Shown here in pieces: positions 35,013 through 45,870 of a stretch of 64,000 nt of DNA; position 1 is the stretch's first letter, and each line of letters begins with the position of its first letter. The notes under the pieces are model-generated. The model saw only the letters and a program-made list of their open reading frames with translations, ran no database searches and was not told the DNA's origin. Origin of the DNA: Corylus avellana (Eukaryota; Streptophyta; Magnoliopsida; Fagales; Betulaceae); the NCBI RefSeq assembly GCF_901000735.1, contig NC_081546.1, positions 8,582,254 to 8,646,253 of the forward strand, given 5' to 3'. The position numbers were made by a program, and so were the translations under genes.

Positions 35013-36570
35013 TTACCCGAGACATCTTCCTTTTGATGATGGTTTACCTTTACCACGAACCGTGAGGGGACTACCTATCTTATTATTTTTCACGCCATCC
35101 ATGGATTCATTACATGTAGAAGATGCACCGACAAGTGCTTGGGAGGGTGGACTAGGTTTGTAGCTTGAACCACTAAATTTGTCTATTAACATATGAACAT
35201 ATCTTTTCGCTTCCATGTAGTTGTCCACATTTGTTACGGCAAGCGCTGCCAATTTATGCATATCTTTGCATAAGTCATCATACTTTTGAGCAATAGGGTT
35301 GGCACCCAAAGAATCATAGCTACTTTGAATGAAAGTATACCTTCGCTTCAAGTCATTCCTTCAGCGATCGAGAAAATATTTTTGTGGCAACGATGTAATA
35401 TTACATGCGCTAAGTACAGAAAAGACATGTCTGCACAAGATCCCTCTTGTTTCAAACCGGCCACAATTGCATTTTAATTCACATTCATCTCCATTGTAGC
35501 AAACACAAAATTTAACATGTTTCATGTAGGCATCAGTAACTGCTACCTGTTTATCCACTTGATACGTACAAATTGTACCTTTTCTACTCAAAAGATACGG
35601 AGTGCAGTACATCCTCCCCTTAAGCTCCTCTTGGACTTCTTTGAATTTTGCATTTGTGTAACATTCTTGAAATTTTTTCTCAAATTGAAATATGGTTACA
35701 CATTGAATCGTGGTATTGAAAGAATTAAAATCTGCAATCCTCTCATTCTCAACCTTCTTACGCAAAGCACTATCATACTGGTCAACAAATTGTTTCAATG
35801 TGGTGGTCGGGTGCACATATCCATCAAAAAAAGCGTTCATACTTTCACTCCGTTGTGTAGTAGTCATTCCAGCCCAAAACACCCATTTCAAATATGATGG
35901 TATCCAAGAAGCCCTCTCATTGTATAACCCACGCAACCAATCATTATCCTCAAGATTATAAGTCACAAGTAGAGTTTTCCAACTTTCCTCAAACTCACCA
36001 TGTGTTTGAGAATCATACACGCATTTTCGTAAGGTACTCTTAATGCCATCAAACTGTGATGTGCACCAAACTTTTCTGGAAGTTTTTTCAAAATGTGCCA
36101 TAAACACAATTTATGTCGGGTTCCTGAAAATACCCTTGCAATTGCATTTTTCATAGCCCTATCTTGGTCTGTTATTATTGCACTTGGGGCTGGGTCATTC
36201 ATGCATTTCAACCATGTTTCAAACAACTATACAAAAGTTTCTGTATCCTCACCTGATAGTAATCTTGCCCAAATAGAATTGATTGACCATGATGATTCAC
36301 TCCCACGAAAGGAGCAAATGGCATTCCATATTTATTAGTTAAGTACGTTGTGTCAAATGTAACAATGTCCCCAAAATCTTCATAAGATGCCCTACTTCGT
36401 GCATCGGCCCAAAAAACATTTCTCAACTTAGATTCACCATCCAAATCCATTTGAAAGTAGAAACCATCATTCACTAGTTGCATCCTAGTGAAATAGTCAA
36501 GAAGTGCTTCGGCGCCTCCTTCGCCAAGTTGAAGATGTCTTCCTCTATCCTCTATCAATATTCTTGTCAT
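35013..36570 (-). pseudogene. FAR1/MULE transposase core, N-terminally deleted (right arm)
   Basis: The reading starts RGRHLQLGEGGAEALLDYF and continues FGDIVTFDTTYLTNKYGMPF (first catalytic Asp), APSAIITDQDRAMKNAI (second Asp), CLWHILKKLP, and a SWIM zinc finger (CELKCNCGRF, CRHVF). The C-terminal part follows (LKRRYTFIQSSYDSL) and ends in a basic tail near 35013. Frameshifts fall near 36230 and 36110; an in-frame TGA at 35358-35360 replaces a Trp common at that place in FAR1-related proteins. The FAR1 DNA-binding exon, present at 50260-50768 in the second copy, is deleted. FAR1/FHY3 factors derive from such transposases. Confidence 0.88.
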
Positions 36571-37275
36571 TAGCTATATTATAATTTTTTAAACTTTCAA
36601 TTCTAAATGAGTAAAAAGAATGAACCAAAAAAAAAAAAAAAAACTGAGCTAAATCAATAGATCGTAATTGAAAGAGAAAAAAAAAAAAAACTCCACAGAT
36701 TCTTAACCAAATTCTAAGCCAAATAAAAGAAAAATTGACCAAAAGAAAACCACAAAATTAACCTAAGAACGCTACCCATAAAACCTAAATACGGCTTACC
36801 CATCAATAAAAATCAACCGTCAAATCACATTCCAATCTAAAGCAAAAAAACCCAAAATTAAAAGAAATGGATTACCGTTTCTGTGAGAGAGTAGTGAACT
36901 TGGGATTTTTGAAATCCTTTCCCAACGGCCAAATCCTCTGCCGACGCCCAACTAGCGTTCTTTTCTTCTCGACTCGCCAGAGATCTATCGTTGGAGTGAG
37001 AGCCATAGGCGCGACGGAGGGAGAGGCGGTTTTGGGTAGGGAGGAAACCAGCGAGATGGAGAGAGGGAGAGGCAGGCGGCTGGAATGGAAGGAAATGAAG
37101 AGGAAAGAGAAGAGAATCAGACCTAAAATAAAATGCGTTTTTTTTTTTTTTAATAGTAAGTGGGTTGACATGGCATGGTCAGTTTGACATGGCATGGCCC
37201 ACTGACCATGCCATGTCAGCAAATCCGGATTTCATATGGATATTACCACTGTGCCAAGCATTACTCGAACATGCT

Positions 37276-40160
37276 AGCAAATGTCACGTGTAAACTCCAA
37301 TGGTGTCAATGACCAATTCAGCAATGGGTGAGAAAGAAGACCCAAGCCACGAAGGTGTTAATTCAAGCTACGATATGGGAATTGAAGTCTTTGCAATGAG
37401 TGGAGTGTGGTTCTGTTTGGGAGCAAAAGACACCCTCAAAGATGAACTTCACGTGTTATTGGAGCAAGAAGATATTAAGTGGAGACAACTGGCGAAAGAG
37501 GCATGGCTTCAAAATGGAGATCGCAATACTAAATATTTTCATGCGTGTGCTAATCAACGCGCAAGAAGAAATATGATCTCTAATATTAAGGATGTAAATG
37601 GAAGGGAGTGTGCTTCGCAAGACGAGGTTGAGAAGGCATTCGTAGACTACTTATCAAGATTTGTTCACATCCTCTTTGGCTCCAAATGAAGTTGATTGTA
37701 CCTATGCCATAAAGAAGCAAGTGACTCCAAGCATGGCGAATGGGCTATTAGCAGACTTTACGAAAGAAGAGATACACCAAGTTCTTCACCAAATACTCCT
37801 CTTGAATTAAACCTCCGAGACCTAACAAGTTTACTACAGATTTTTACCAACAGCATTGGGACACGGTGGGGAATGAGGTATGTGAGGTTGCCTTGCATTT
37901 TTTCAATTCAAATCATATGGATGCCATAACAAATGCTAACTATATTGCATTGATCCCAAAAAACTGCAGCCCTAGTAGTGTAATCGAATTTCGGCCAATA
38001 AGCCTTTGTAATGTGCTTTATATGATTATTTTAAAAGTTTTGGCAAACAGATTAAAAGTGGTGCTACCCTATGTCATATCTTAAAATCAAAGTGCTTTCA
38101 TCCCTGGGAGATTGATAACTGACAACATATTGGCAGCTTATGAAACATTACACTCGATACACACTCGAATATGGAGTAAAGTGGGCTTTATGGGTAAAAA
38201 ATTAGACATGATCAAGGCGTATGACAGGGTGGAGTGGGCTTTTTTGGAATCAGTCATGCACAAGCTAGGGTTTCCCATCAAGTGGATTACGTTAATTATG
38301 GAATGTGTACGTACAGTCTCCTATGCCATCATGGTGAACGGACAACCAGTGAAACACATCCGGCCCACAAGAGGGTTGCGACAAGGTGACCCTTTATCCC
38401 CATACCTTTTTCTTATTTATGCTGAGGAGGCCCTTAGCTCTATGTTAATTAGAGCAGATGAGAATGAGGTTATTACCGGTGTGCCTACATCAAAAAATGG
38501 CCCAAGGTTAAGCCATTTGTTTTTTGTGGATGACAACCTTTTATTTTGTGAGGCTAATACGGTAGAGTGGAGAAGACTCTCTCGAATATTGGGAAAATAT
38601 GAAGTAGCATTAGGGCAGAAATTGAACAAGGATAAAACCTCTTTATTTTTCAGTCGGAATACTAGTAGTGAAAAAAAGGGAGGAGATAACTAGACTTTCG
38701 GATTTACAAGCTACACAAAGATACGAAAAATACCAAGGGCTTCCAACTTTAGTAGGAAAGTTGAGATCAAAGGCCTTCAAATCCGTCAAGGATAAAGTTT
38801 GAAGTAAACTACAAAATTAGAAGGTTAAATTCCTGTCTCAAGCGGGAAAGGAGATCTTACTCAAAGCTATAGTTCAAGTTATTCCAACCTATTGCATGAG
38901 TGTGTTTCTTATCCCTGCCACACTTTGCAAGGAGATTAATAAACTTATGCAGCGGTTTTGGTGGGAGTATAAGGAGAACACTTTAAAGATACATTGGATG
39001 AGTTGGGAGCGGATAGGTGTCTCAAAGGCAAAAGGACGTTTGAGTTTTCGAGATTTGGTTTTGTTTAATAAAGCCCTACTAGCAAAGCAAATTTGGAGGC
39101 TTCTCCAACAACATGATTCTTTGGCGATTTGGATTCTAAAAGCAAAATATTTTCCAAAATGCACCATTTTGGAGGCACAAGTGGGAAAGCGTCCTTCTTT
39201 GGCATGGAGAAGTATGCTAATAGCCCAGAAAATAATAAAAAGAGGGACTATTTGGAGGGTAGGGGATGGAAAGTAGGGGTGCCAAAAAAAAAAAAACAGG
39301 TACCAACCGGGAAACCGGTTGGAGAAAACCTGTAATTGGGTACCTGGTTTCGGTTCCCGTTTGTTATAACTAGGTAACCAGGGGTATATATATATATTTT
39401 TAATTTTTTTATGGCAATTTTAAACATTGATTTTTTATGGCATTTGTAAACATTAGATTTTAAAGACATTTTTAAACGTTGAATTTTTATTTTTTTAGGC
39501 CCAAAAAGCCAAAAACAGTGATTTGTTTTGGGTTTTTTTTTTTTTTTTTTTTTGAACAATAACAACAAAACCCAACTTATTGGGGCAAAAAATGCTAATT
39601 GTTTTTTTTTTTTAAAATGGCAAAAAATTGTTAAATTAAGTACAAAAATTAGACCCAATACCTCAAATAAGGGCAAAAATTAGGCCCAATACCTAAAATA
39701 AGCCCAAAATAATATATATATATATATATATAACTGGTTACCTGGTCTGGATAACCGGGTACCAATCGAAACCAGCCGTTAATTGTATAACCGAGTAATC
39801 GATTCCAGTTTTTCAAAATAAAAAAACCGGGTACCACGGTTTCGGTTCCCAGTTTTGGCCAATAATTGGGAATCGGGACTGGGTTGACATCCCTAATGGA
39901 ATGGACATCAAGGTGTTGGGTGATACTTGGATTCCAAAACCAATCTCTTTCAAGGTGCAATCACACCGTGGCTAGTTTGTTGAAGACACACGGGTTTTTG
40001 ACCTCATTGATCAAGAAACCAAGGGATGGAATGGGCAACTCATTGAAGCAATTTTCCTGGAGGAAGAGGTAGCCTTAATAAAGAATATTTCCCTTAGCCC
40101 TCTTCAACCCCGGAATCGCCTAATCTGGAGGTGCACTACGAATAGGGTCTTCTCAGTTCA
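37276..40160 (+). pseudogene. LINE ORF2 reverse transcriptase region, first copy
   Basis: The LINE resumes directly after the Mutator target duplication. KWRQLAKEAWLQNGDRNTKYF, IALIPK..., EFRPISLCNVLYMI, LDMIKAYDRVEW, GLRQGDPLSPYLF and HLFFVDDNLLFC are reverse transcriptase blocks; the usual F/YADD box reads FVDD. The later part (VGDG, broken by a hAT MITE, then DIKVLGDTWIP) is the conserved tail before the zinc-finger region. Several stops and frame changes occur, for example near 37688 and 38082. The sequence ends abruptly at 40160 where the copia LTR begins. Confidence 0.88.
39274..39895. mobile_element. 622-bp hAT-type MITE inside the LINE
   Basis: The ends TAGGGGTGCCAA and TTGACATCCCTA are inverted (10 of 12). 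Flanks ATGGAAAG (39266-39273) and ATGGAATG (39896-39903) give an 8-bp duplication with one mismatch, the hAT size. Subterminal blocks rich in GGTTACC, CCGGGTACC and AACCGG occur at both sides. The identical insertion is at 53970-54591 in the second copy. Confidence 0.87.
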
Positions 40161-40433
40161 TGTTAAGAAATATAACTTGGAACAAGATTGAACAAAGACA
40201 TGAAAAGAGAATGAATTCTCATATATAATTCTGCATCTTTGAGCTATGTTTTATAGTACATTAAGGGGGACAAAATCCCATAAACTATGGACTAAGAAAA
40301 GGAAAATACAATTCAAATATAAAATCTAATAATGACATACAGGTGTGCTTCTATATACATGGGAACTAATTAAGAGAAATAAATGGTAGATAATCAAGGG
40401 AGGAATTTCAAGGAATCAAATCATATCTCAATA
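40161..40433 (-). repeat. Copia 3' LTR (left on the plus strand)
   Basis: On the plus strand it runs TGTTAAGAAATATAAC to ATATCTCAATA. In the element's orientation it begins TATTGAG rather than the canonical TG and ends CTTAACA. The purine-rich GAGGGGGAG (complement of 40434-40442) directly precedes it as polypurine tract. Confidence 0.9.
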
Positions 40434-40440
40434 CTCCCCC

Positions 40441-43400
40441 TCAAGTTGGTGCATGAAGATCCGTAATGCCCAACTTGCTAAGGAAGCTAAGGAAGTTGTC
40501 ACGGCCCAAAGCTTTAGTGAAAATATCGGCAAGCTGATGGCTAGCAGGGACGTGAGCTGTAGAGATGATCTTAGCACAGAGTTTTTCACGGACAAGGTGG
40601 CAATCAATGTCAATATGCTTCGTTCGTTCATGAAAAACGGGGTTGGCAGCAATGTGAAGGGCTGCTTTATTGTCACAAAAGAGCTTCATGGGTTGAGAAT
40701 GAGGAACCCCGAGAGACTGAAGAAGCATCTTGAGCCAAAGGAGTTCACAAGTGGTTGCTGCCATAGCGCGGTATTCAGCTTCTGCGGAAGAGCGGGGGAC
40801 AGTGGTTTGCTTCTTGGTTCTCCATGAGAGAGGGCTATTGCCAAGTGTAGTAAAATAGCCGGTGGTGGATCGACGAGTGATGGGGCAACTCGCCCAATCT
40901 GAGTCTGAGTAACCATAAACTTGGAAGTCACAATCAGTAGGGAAAAAAATACCTTTGCCAGGGGATGATTTGATATAGCGGAGAATTCTGATGGCAGCAT
41001 CGTAGTGTGGCTGGCGTGGTTGATGCATAAATTGACTCAAAATGTTGACGGAATACACAATGTCGGGCCTAGTGATAGTGAGATAAAGCAAACGGCCCAC
41101 AAGACGCCGATAAGGGCTAGGATCAAGTAGGGGAGTACCTTCTTCATGTGTAAGCTTGAGATTTTGCTCCATTGGAAAGGTAGCTGGCCGAGCACCAAGA
41201 TGACCACTGTCACTGAGAATATCCAAAGCATATTTTCGTTGATTAAGAAAGATACCGGTTGGTGATCGAGCAACTTCGAGGCCCAAGAAATATTTTAAAG
41301 TGCCAAGATCTTTGATGCGAAACTTTTGGGCTAAGAAGTCTTTGAGTTTGCCAATAGAATCCAGATTATTACCAGCCACCAAGATGTCATCGACATAGAC
41401 AAGAACTATTGTTAAAGAAGGGCCTTGTGACTTAGTGAATAGAGAGTGGTCAGCAGGAGATTGTTGAAAACCAGCCGCAACAAGGACAGAAGAAAATTTG
41501 GAAAACCAATTGCGAGAGGCTTGTTTAAGCCCGTAAAGTGATTTGTTGAGACGACAAACTCGATTCTCCCCCTTCTTGCAAAAACCGGGTGGAAGGGTCA
41601 TGTAGACCTCTTCATCAAGGTCTCCATGCAGGAAAGCATTATGAACATCCAGTTGATGGAGAGACCAATGACGGGCTGCAGCAACGGCAAGGACACAACG
41701 AACAGTGACAAGCTTGGCAACAGGTGCAAAGGTATCATGATAATCGAGCCCTTCAATTTGAGTATAGCCTTTAGCCACAAGGCGGGCTTTGTACCTTTCA
41801 ATGGTGCCATCTGCTCGAAGCTTGGTCTTGAAGACCCATTTACAGCCGATGGGTCGTTTGCCAGATGGTAAGGCTTGAAGTGTCCAAGTCTGATTTGCCT
41901 CCAAGGCTTGAATTTCAGAAGCCATGGCATCCCGCCAATGTGAGTGTTGGACCGCTTGTGTATAATTGATGGGATCTTTATGGTGAGACAAAGCAGATAA
42001 AAAAGCCAAGTGTTTGGGGGTGAAAACGATCATATGAAAGAAAATGAGACAGAGAATGGACCATACCTGCCGAGTGCTGATGAGGGGAAGTCGTGATGGA
42101 CTTGTTAGGTAGAGGCGCACAAATAAAATCCTTCAAATAGGTAGGTCGGGAGATTGTGCGTTGAGGCCGAGTGGGGATGGGTGGTAGTGGGGGTGAAGGG
42201 GCAGGAGGTGGTGGTGTGGGTGAAGGCACAGAAGGGGTAAGAGGACAAGATGAGTCAATTGGGTCGGTGGGACTAGGAGCAGAAATGAATGTTGAAGTGG
42301 TTGGAGTAGATGGGTTAGGGAGAGAAAGATCCATAGAGGGTAAAGGGATAACAGGTGCATTTGGAGAAGGAGAATGATGTTGGAATGGGAAAACATTCTC
42401 AACGAAAGTTACATCTCGAGATATAAAGATTTTCTTAGTAGTTAGATCATATACTCGGTATGCTTTATGACCAAACGGATAACCAAGGAAGATGCATTTG
42501 GAGGCACGGGGTGAGAATTTGTCGCGAGATGAACGAAGAGTTTGTGCATAGCAAAGGCAGCCAAACACCCGAAGATGATGATATTCGGGAGGGGTATTGA
42601 AAAAGAGTTCATGGGGGGATTTGTTTCCAAGGCTAGCGGAGGTGATTCTATTGATGAGATATGTGGCAATCAAAATACACTCACCCCAAAAAGAGATGGG
42701 AAGATGGGCTTGGAAGCGTAAGCACCGTGCAACATTGAGTAGGTGTCGATGCTTATGCTCTGCAACTCCATTTTGTTGGGGCGTTTCCACACAAGTGCGC
42801 TCATGGATTATACCTTCATCGTGGAAGAATTGTTGGATGCGGTGTGATAGAAATTCTTGCCCATTGTCAGTTCGGATGTGTCTAACTGGGCAGGAAAATT
42901 GATTTTTGATGAGAAGGCAAAAATGCTTTAAGCAGGAATAAGTTTCAGATTTGAAACGCATAAGATATACCCAAGTGTTGCGTGAATAATCATCAACAAT
43001 ATTCAAAAAATAATGGGCACCTGTGTGTGAAGGAGTAGGATAACCTCCCAAATGTCACAATATATTCGAGAAAAAATGGCAGTGCTTTTATTGTGATTCA
43101 ATGAAAAAGGGAGACGAGTATGTTTAGCTCGTTGGCATACATCACAGTGAGAATAAGAATTAGGAATAGAAATGAATTTATTCATGCCGGATGGAGATGG
43201 ATGTCCCAGAAGTTGGTGCCACAAAGAGAAGTCAAGATTCTGTTGGGATTGCATGGCAGATGGAATTGCAGAGGAAAGTGGTGTTGCAGATGCCTTGTAG
43301 TAGTATAGTCCATCACGAAGTTCACCCATTCCAATCAACTTCCTCGTGGCTAGGTCCTGGAAGACACAAAAAGTGGAGAAAAAATAGCAACACAATTTAG

Positions 43401-43723
43401 AGCACAAGTGATTTTGCTAATAGAAGGAGATTAAACTTAAAATCAGGGACGTATAAAACATTGGTTATAGTGACAGTGGGGGATAATTTGACAGAGCCAA
43501 TGTGAGTGATAGGAACAACTTCACCTGTTGGAAGTTTAATGGGGCTAGCATTGCTGACTTCGTGAGAAGTCTCAAGGATGGATGGAATAGAGGTCATGTG
43601 ATCGGATGCTCTACTATCAATGACCCAATCAGAGGAATGTGAAGGTGGAATTAAATTACAAGAAGGAGATAGGATATTACCAGCAAGGTTGGCTGAAGGA
43701 GTGGGCGAGAGAAGATCCATCAA
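40441..43723 (-). pseudogene. Copia pol (protease, integrase, RT, RNase H) with frameshifts
   Basis: Protease: WVIDSRASDHM, where Arg stands in place of Gly in the usual DSGA active site. Gag-pre-integrase: LWHQLLGHPSPSGMN and CDVCQRAKH. Integrase: VDDYSRNTWVYLM, RTDNGQEFLS, ETPQQNGVAEHKHRHLL (DDE). Reverse transcriptase: [13 protein letters not shown]. RNase [43 protein letters not shown] and the end [11 protein letters not shown]. Frame breaks near 43415, 43050 and 42050 separate these pieces; the long RT/RNase H frame (40441-42120) is intact for 559 codons. As assembled it cannot make one polyprotein, though indel errors in the assembly could explain this. Confidence 0.9.
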
Positions 43724-43732
43724 TTGGCGGAA

Positions 43733-44761
43733 CTATTCAGTGAAGAGACCTGGTATTGAACTTTCATTGGTATGAGATGTTCCTGGTTTTGTAGAGACAT
43801 GATGAGTAACATAAGGGGAGGATCCTTTTGCATGGCAGAACTTTTGATTGCTACGAGAATGATCCCAATTGAGTGGATACCCTACGAGCTTATAGCAGAC
43901 ATCTTTCCAATGTCCAAGAGCTCCACAGTGATCGCATTTTGGCCTACCACGTCCTCTGCCTCGTGATTCATTTGGACGAGATTGTGAAAAATTTCGATTT
44001 GCTGCCATGGCTATAGAATCAGAATTGGATGTAGGGAGGTGGAGCAATCTCTGTTTTTCTTCTTGATGGATGATGGAATAAACTTTGCCAACGTTGGGAA
44101 GAGGATCTACAGCAAGAATCTGACTGCGGATGGAAGCATATGATTCGTTCAATCCCATAAGGAATTGAAAGACACGTTCAACTTCTTGCATTTGGTTGAG
44201 TTCTCGCAAGGCACCACAAGAGCATTCTGGGATGGTTGTGAGTGTATTTAACTCATCCCAATATGATTTGATAATGTTATAGTAGGCAGCAATTGACATA
44301 TGATCTTGGCTCAAGGTAGATATATCTCTTTTTAACTTAAAGATTCGGGGATTATTACCTTGAGAGAAACGTTCTTCTAAGTCGATCCATACCTCTCGAG
44401 GATTGTTGCAATAGATGACACTGTTGACGAGCGATTTATCAATGGAGTTAAGGATCCATGATAGCACCATATCATTACATCTTTCCCACATAGGAAGGTC
44501 TGTGGAGTTGGCTGGTGGTCGAGTAAGAGAACCATCTACAAAGCCAAATTTGTTTTTGGCATTTAAGGCCATTTTCATGGCTCGCTTCCAGGTGATGTAG
44601 TTGTCACCGGTGAGATGGGTAGAACACAAAACTGCTCCTGGATGATCAGCAGAATGGAGATAATATGGAGAAGATTGAAGAGAAACATCACTGGTTGTTG
44701 TGTGAGGTGTTTCGTTGTTCAAGGGTATATGACCCTCCACATTTGTGTGTGACTCGGACAT
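43733..44761 (-). CDS. Copia gag protein
   Basis: A 342-codon frame starts MSESHTNVEGHIPL 45 bases from the LTR and holds the gag domain (LTGDNYITWKRAMKMAL; FKLKRDISTLSQ) and a CCHC nucleocapsid knuckle CDHCGALGHWKDVC (CX2CX4HX4C). It ends at a TAG stop in the same frame as the protease that follows ten bases later. The stop may be a real gag end or a mutation. Gag forms the virus-like particle that packages the element's RNA. Confidence 0.88.
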   Translation of the reverse strand: MSESHTNVEGHIPLNNETPHTTTSDVSLQSSPYYLHSADHPGAVLCSTHLTGDNYITWKRAMKMALNAKNKFGFVDGSLTRPPANSTDLPMWERCNDMVLSWILNSIDKSLVNSVIYCNNPREVWIDLEERFSQGNNPRIFKLKRDISTLSQDHMSIAAYYNIIKSYWDELNTLTTIPECSCGALRELNQMQEVERVFQFLMGLNESYASIRSQILAVDPLPNVGKVYSIIHQEEKQRLLHLPTSNSDSIAMAANRNFSQSRPNESRGRGRGRPKCDHCGALGHWKDVCYKLVGYPLNWDHSRSNQKFCHAKGSSPYVTHHVSTKPGTSHTNESSIPGLFTE

Positions 44762-44794
44762 GTTGATGGAGAAAAAAAAATGGAAATCAGAACT

Positions 44795-44806
44795 GCTCTG
44801 ATACCA
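44795..44806 (-). other. Copia primer-binding site
   Basis: On the minus strand TGGTATCAGAGC follows the 5' LTR directly; this is the common plant copia site complementary to initiator methionine tRNA. Confidence 0.88.
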
Positions 44807-45079
44807 TGTTAAGAAATATAACTTGGAACAAGATTGAACAAAGACATGAAAAGAGAATGAATTCTCATATATAATTCTGCATCTTTGAGCTATGTTTTAT
44901 AGTACATTAAGGGGGACAAAATCCCATAAACTATGGACTGAGAAAAGGAAAATACAATTCAAATATAAAATCTAATAATGACATACAGGTGTGCTTCTAT
45001 ATACATGGGAACTAATTAAGAGAAATAAATGGTAGATAATCAAGGGAGGAATTTCAAGGAATCAAATCATATCTCAATA
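44807..45079 (-). repeat. Copia 5' LTR (right on the plus strand)
   Basis: It is identical in length (273 bp) to the other LTR with a single substitution (44940 G against 40294 A). The sequence immediately right (ATTCTTGTCTGAATC) shows no similarity to the LINE sequence expected there. Confidence 0.9.
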
Positions 45080-45360
45080 ATTCTTGTCTGAATCAACAGG
45101 GTTCCTTTTATAATCTATGCGAAATCGATAAATGCATAAATGATTTGAATTTGTGTAATGTTAAGAGTATTAAGTTATTAACAATTTAACATGGTAATGT
45201 AACTTTTGTATATGTATATATATATATAATAACTTAAGATTCACTACGAATTAAATATAAGGCTTTGCTTTTATTTTACATAAACTCACACAAACACTTA
45301 TAGAGAGATTATATATATATATGTATTTAAGTTTGTCCTCCCAAACATAAAGTCTTGGTT

Positions 45361-45868
45361 CTAGTGGCTGAGCCACATTATGCTTTGGGGTGATTTTTTT
45401 TTTTTAAATTTTTTTTAGCTTTTTTCCATACTAGTTCCACTGACACGGCAACCTAAAAAAAAAAAACAAAATTATTTTCCCCTACTTTTACTCAAGTTAC
45501 CAGCACCCTAAAAAAGATATATTTCTTTTCTGTCCATTAGGGTGTATAACATTTTTGTTAATAAATTCACTATTAATTTGAATGATTAAATAAACTTTAA
45601 TATCTGCATAATAGTTTATTTTGTTGCTGTTTAATGTTTCTAAACTTTGATTGTCTCTTATGGGGTGATTTAACTTGAAAATTTAACTTATTTAATATTT
45701 ATGAACTTTTATAGATATTTTTTTGTGATGCATATATTGTGTGAATTACTAAAATTTTTGGATACCTCATAGAACGCAAAAAAAAACTTTTTAGGATGCA
45801 TATATTTTAAAGGACGCAAAAAAAAATTTAGCGACACCCCCAATATCCTTTGTCTGGCTCCGCCACTG
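45361..45868. mobile_element. Short TIR element ending in GGCTCCGCCACTG
   Basis: The left end CTAGTGGCTGAGCCA and right end TGGCTCCGCCACTG are inverted with two differences. This terminal phrase is common to plant hAT-like MITEs. The interior is AT-rich with two GACGCAAAAAAAA-type blocks near 45775 and 45815. No clear target duplication. Confidence 0.6.
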
Positions 45869-45870
45869 GA

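Larger units (their letters stand above)
31546..37266. mobile_element. Mutator-like element with FAR1-type transposase, inverted-duplicate structure
   Basis: The ends GAGTAATGCTTGGCGCAGTGG and CCACTGTGCCAAGCATTACTC are inverted. Flanks GAACACGCT (31537-31545) and GAACATGCT (37267-37275) form a 9-bp target duplication with one mismatch. The element sits inside a LINE. Inside, the left arm carries an internally deleted transposase gene on the plus strand and the right arm an N-terminally deleted one on the minus strand. Leaders and 3' UTRs are also inverted copies, so the two halves are tail to tail around 33800-34400. In the second copy (50105-51962) only the right arm is present. Confidence 0.85.
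40161..45079 (-). mobile_element. Ty1/copia LTR retrotransposon, full length with two LTRs
   Basis: Two 273-bp LTRs bound a 4.9-kb element transcribed on the minus strand. Order: LTR, primer site, gag, protease, integrase, reverse transcriptase, RNase H, polypurine tract, LTR, which is the copia order. The LTRs differ at one position (40294 versus 44940), so the insertion looks recent. Flanks GTTCA and ATTCT do not form a target duplication. The equivalent place in the second LINE copy (after 54856) lacks the element. Confidence 0.93.

Noticed and set aside
37276..40160. Functional reverse transcriptase gene
   Set aside because: Stops, frame changes, an altered FVDD box and a hAT insertion within the conserved tail.
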